DNA from: an uncultured Anaerolineales bacterium
GTDB taxonomy: Bacteria > Chloroflexota > Anaerolineae > Anaerolineales > UBA11657
Direction of reading: 5' to 3'
Length of the DNA: 6,919 bases
NCBI GenBank assembly: GCA_913031335.1
Contig: CAJWGI010000068.1
Location: forward strand, 1 to 6,919
Shown one piece after another: positions 6,546 to 6,919 of this stretch; the first letter of the stretch is position 1; each line of letters begins with the position of its first letter. The notes below the pieces were generated by a model, which did not search any database, was not told the origin of the DNA, and saw only the letters and a program-made list of their open reading frames with translations. The position numbers and the translations under genes are program-made.

Positions 6546-6587
6546 CGGCGCTACAACGGTCACCGGCCAGTGTCTCGGCGCCTACAC
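6545..6587 (+). repeat. Imperfect short direct repeat, 30-bp period
   Basis: TCGGCGC-TACAAC (6545-6557) recurs as TCGGCGCCTACAC (6575-6587), differing by one inserted C and one substitution. It lies in the gene-free stretch just downstream of the TATAAT. It could be a pair of regulator half-sites or a decay product of the neighbouring pseudogene. Confidence 0.25.
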
Positions 6588-6707
6588 TTGCGACACGGAC
6601 ACCCTCTTGCCGTCGAAAGGTATGGCTTGACCCAACCTAGCATGAGCAATCACATACGTGACAAAACGTTCGGGGAACCGGGCGCTGCCCGTAGAGCCGA
6701 AAAATAT
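6582..6707 (+). pseudogene. Remnant of a LysR-type regulator helix-turn-helix region
   Basis: In the frame that starts codons at 6582, the translation contains LRHGHPLAVERYG (6588-6626) directly followed by LTQPSMSNHIRD (6627-6662) and then KTFGEP...ARRAEK (6663-6704). LysR-type regulators typically read LRHLRYFLAVAE.GS, then about 14 residues of helix 2, then LTQPALSRQIR.LE...G.PLFER. The recognition-helix match is striking. The helix-2 segment, the LE of the linker and the PLF motif are missing or altered, and the frame closes at TGA 6723-6725 with no effector-binding domain. I read it as an internally deleted, decayed gene fragment. A very small functional DNA-binding protein starting at ATG 6534 is a less likely alternative. 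It follows the deaminase gene, so the ancestor could have been its regulator, but that is speculation. Confidence 0.45.
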
Positions 6708-6718
6708 CAGGGCTGCAA

Positions 6719-6916
6719 ATGCTGAAGCGTATGCCGGTGCGACATCTGTTGTTGTTGGCGGCGCTCGCGGGCACAATAATTGTCGCATCGATTTTTCGGC
6801 GCTTTGGGCTTGGCGAATTCGCGCTTCTACTGGGTTTTGTCGCTCTTGTCTTTCTGGTAGAGGCGGGAGTTTATGTGGCTCGACGGTTTTTGCGTGGGAT
6901 GCAGGGTCGCGAGTGA
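6719..6916 (+). CDS. Small two-helix membrane protein of unknown function
   Basis: I do not recognise the family of this 65-residue protein. A short basic N terminus (MLKRMPVRH) precedes a hydrophobic segment at about 9-26. A charged turn FRRFGLGE (26-33) follows, then a second hydrophobic segment at about 34-53, and the protein ends in a basic tail (RRFLRGMQGRE). The pattern predicts two membrane helices with both ends in the cytoplasm. AGGG at 6709-6712, six bases before the ATG, is a fair ribosome binding site; an internal ATG at 6731 is an alternative start. The stop TGA (6914-6916) overlaps the next ATG (TGATG), suggesting translational coupling to a downstream gene that may encode its partner. 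The protein-like hydrophobic periodicity and the coupled overlap argue that it is real, but its size keeps confidence moderate. Confidence 0.55.
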   Translation: MLKRMPVRHLLLLAALAGTIIVASIFRRFGLGEFALLLGFVALVFLVEAGVYVARRFLRGMQGRE

Positions 6917-6919
6917 TGC
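6916..6919 (+). CDS. Likely first codon of the next gene, cut by window edge
   Basis: ATG at 6916-6918 overlaps the preceding TGA as TGATG, and AGGG at 6903-6906 sits nine bases before it, resembling the site in front of the 65-residue gene. Only one codon is visible, so nothing can be said about the product. Confidence 0.25.

Noticed and set aside
6679..6691. CGGGC GCT GCCCG hairpin as a terminator or riboswitch
   Set aside because: It is short, has no T-run, no recognisable riboswitch core, and falls inside the LysR remnant frame.
6495..6725. 76-residue gene starting at GTG 6495
   Set aside because: The start overlaps the deaminase stop, the N-terminal part has no recognisable content, and the C-terminal part is better explained as a LysR fragment.

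Overview
The window looks like GC-rich chromosomal DNA of a proteobacterium, most likely gamma- or betaproteobacterial. The basis is the GC-rich codon usage, compact gene spacing and the overall look of the protein families, not a taxonomic marker, so lineage is a soft inference. I see no rRNA, tRNA, CRISPR array, insertion sequence or phage gene.

Layout. (1) Positions 1-1016, plus strand: the C-terminal three quarters or so of a molybdopterin molybdenumtransferase (MoeA), cut by the left edge. (2) 1151-3316, plus strand: a 721-residue SulP anion transporter carrying a STAS domain, a cysteine-containing linker and a C-terminal rhodanese domain with an intact catalytic cysteine loop. (3) 3334-4344, plus strand: a class II fructose-1,6-bisphosphatase-like protein (GlpX family) that starts 17 bp after the transporter behind a strong ribosome binding site, so the two are almost certainly one operon. 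Several residues needed for metal binding and catalysis in known GlpX enzymes are changed. (4) 4375-4962, minus strand: a 195-residue VTT/SNARE-associated (DedA-like) membrane protein, convergent with the GlpX-like gene across a 30-bp gap. (5) 5116-6498, plus strand: an amidohydrolase that closely fits 8-oxoguanine deaminase, divergent from the VTT gene. Its sigma70-type promoter is placed so that transcription should begin at the A of the ATG, giving a leaderless mRNA. (6) 6499-6718: no intact gene, but one frame holds a recognisable decayed LysR-type helix-turn-helix segment, as well as a perfect TATAAT and a short imperfect repeat. (7) 6719-6916, plus strand: a 65-residue protein with two membrane segments, whose stop codon overlaps an ATG that probably begins the next gene beyond the window.

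Functional reading. MoeA makes molybdenum cofactor. The transporter presumably moves sulfate, bicarbonate or another oxyanion and couples this to a sulfurtransferase domain. The linked GlpX-like protein may be a repurposed sugar-phosphatase relative. The deaminase salvages or detoxifies oxidised guanine to urate. Apart from the transporter/GlpX-like pair, the genes look like independent housekeeping or accessory units rather than one pathway. The points most worth a second look are the altered active site of the GlpX-like protein and its coupling to a SulP-STAS-rhodanese fusion, the leaderless deaminase promoter, and the LysR remnant.
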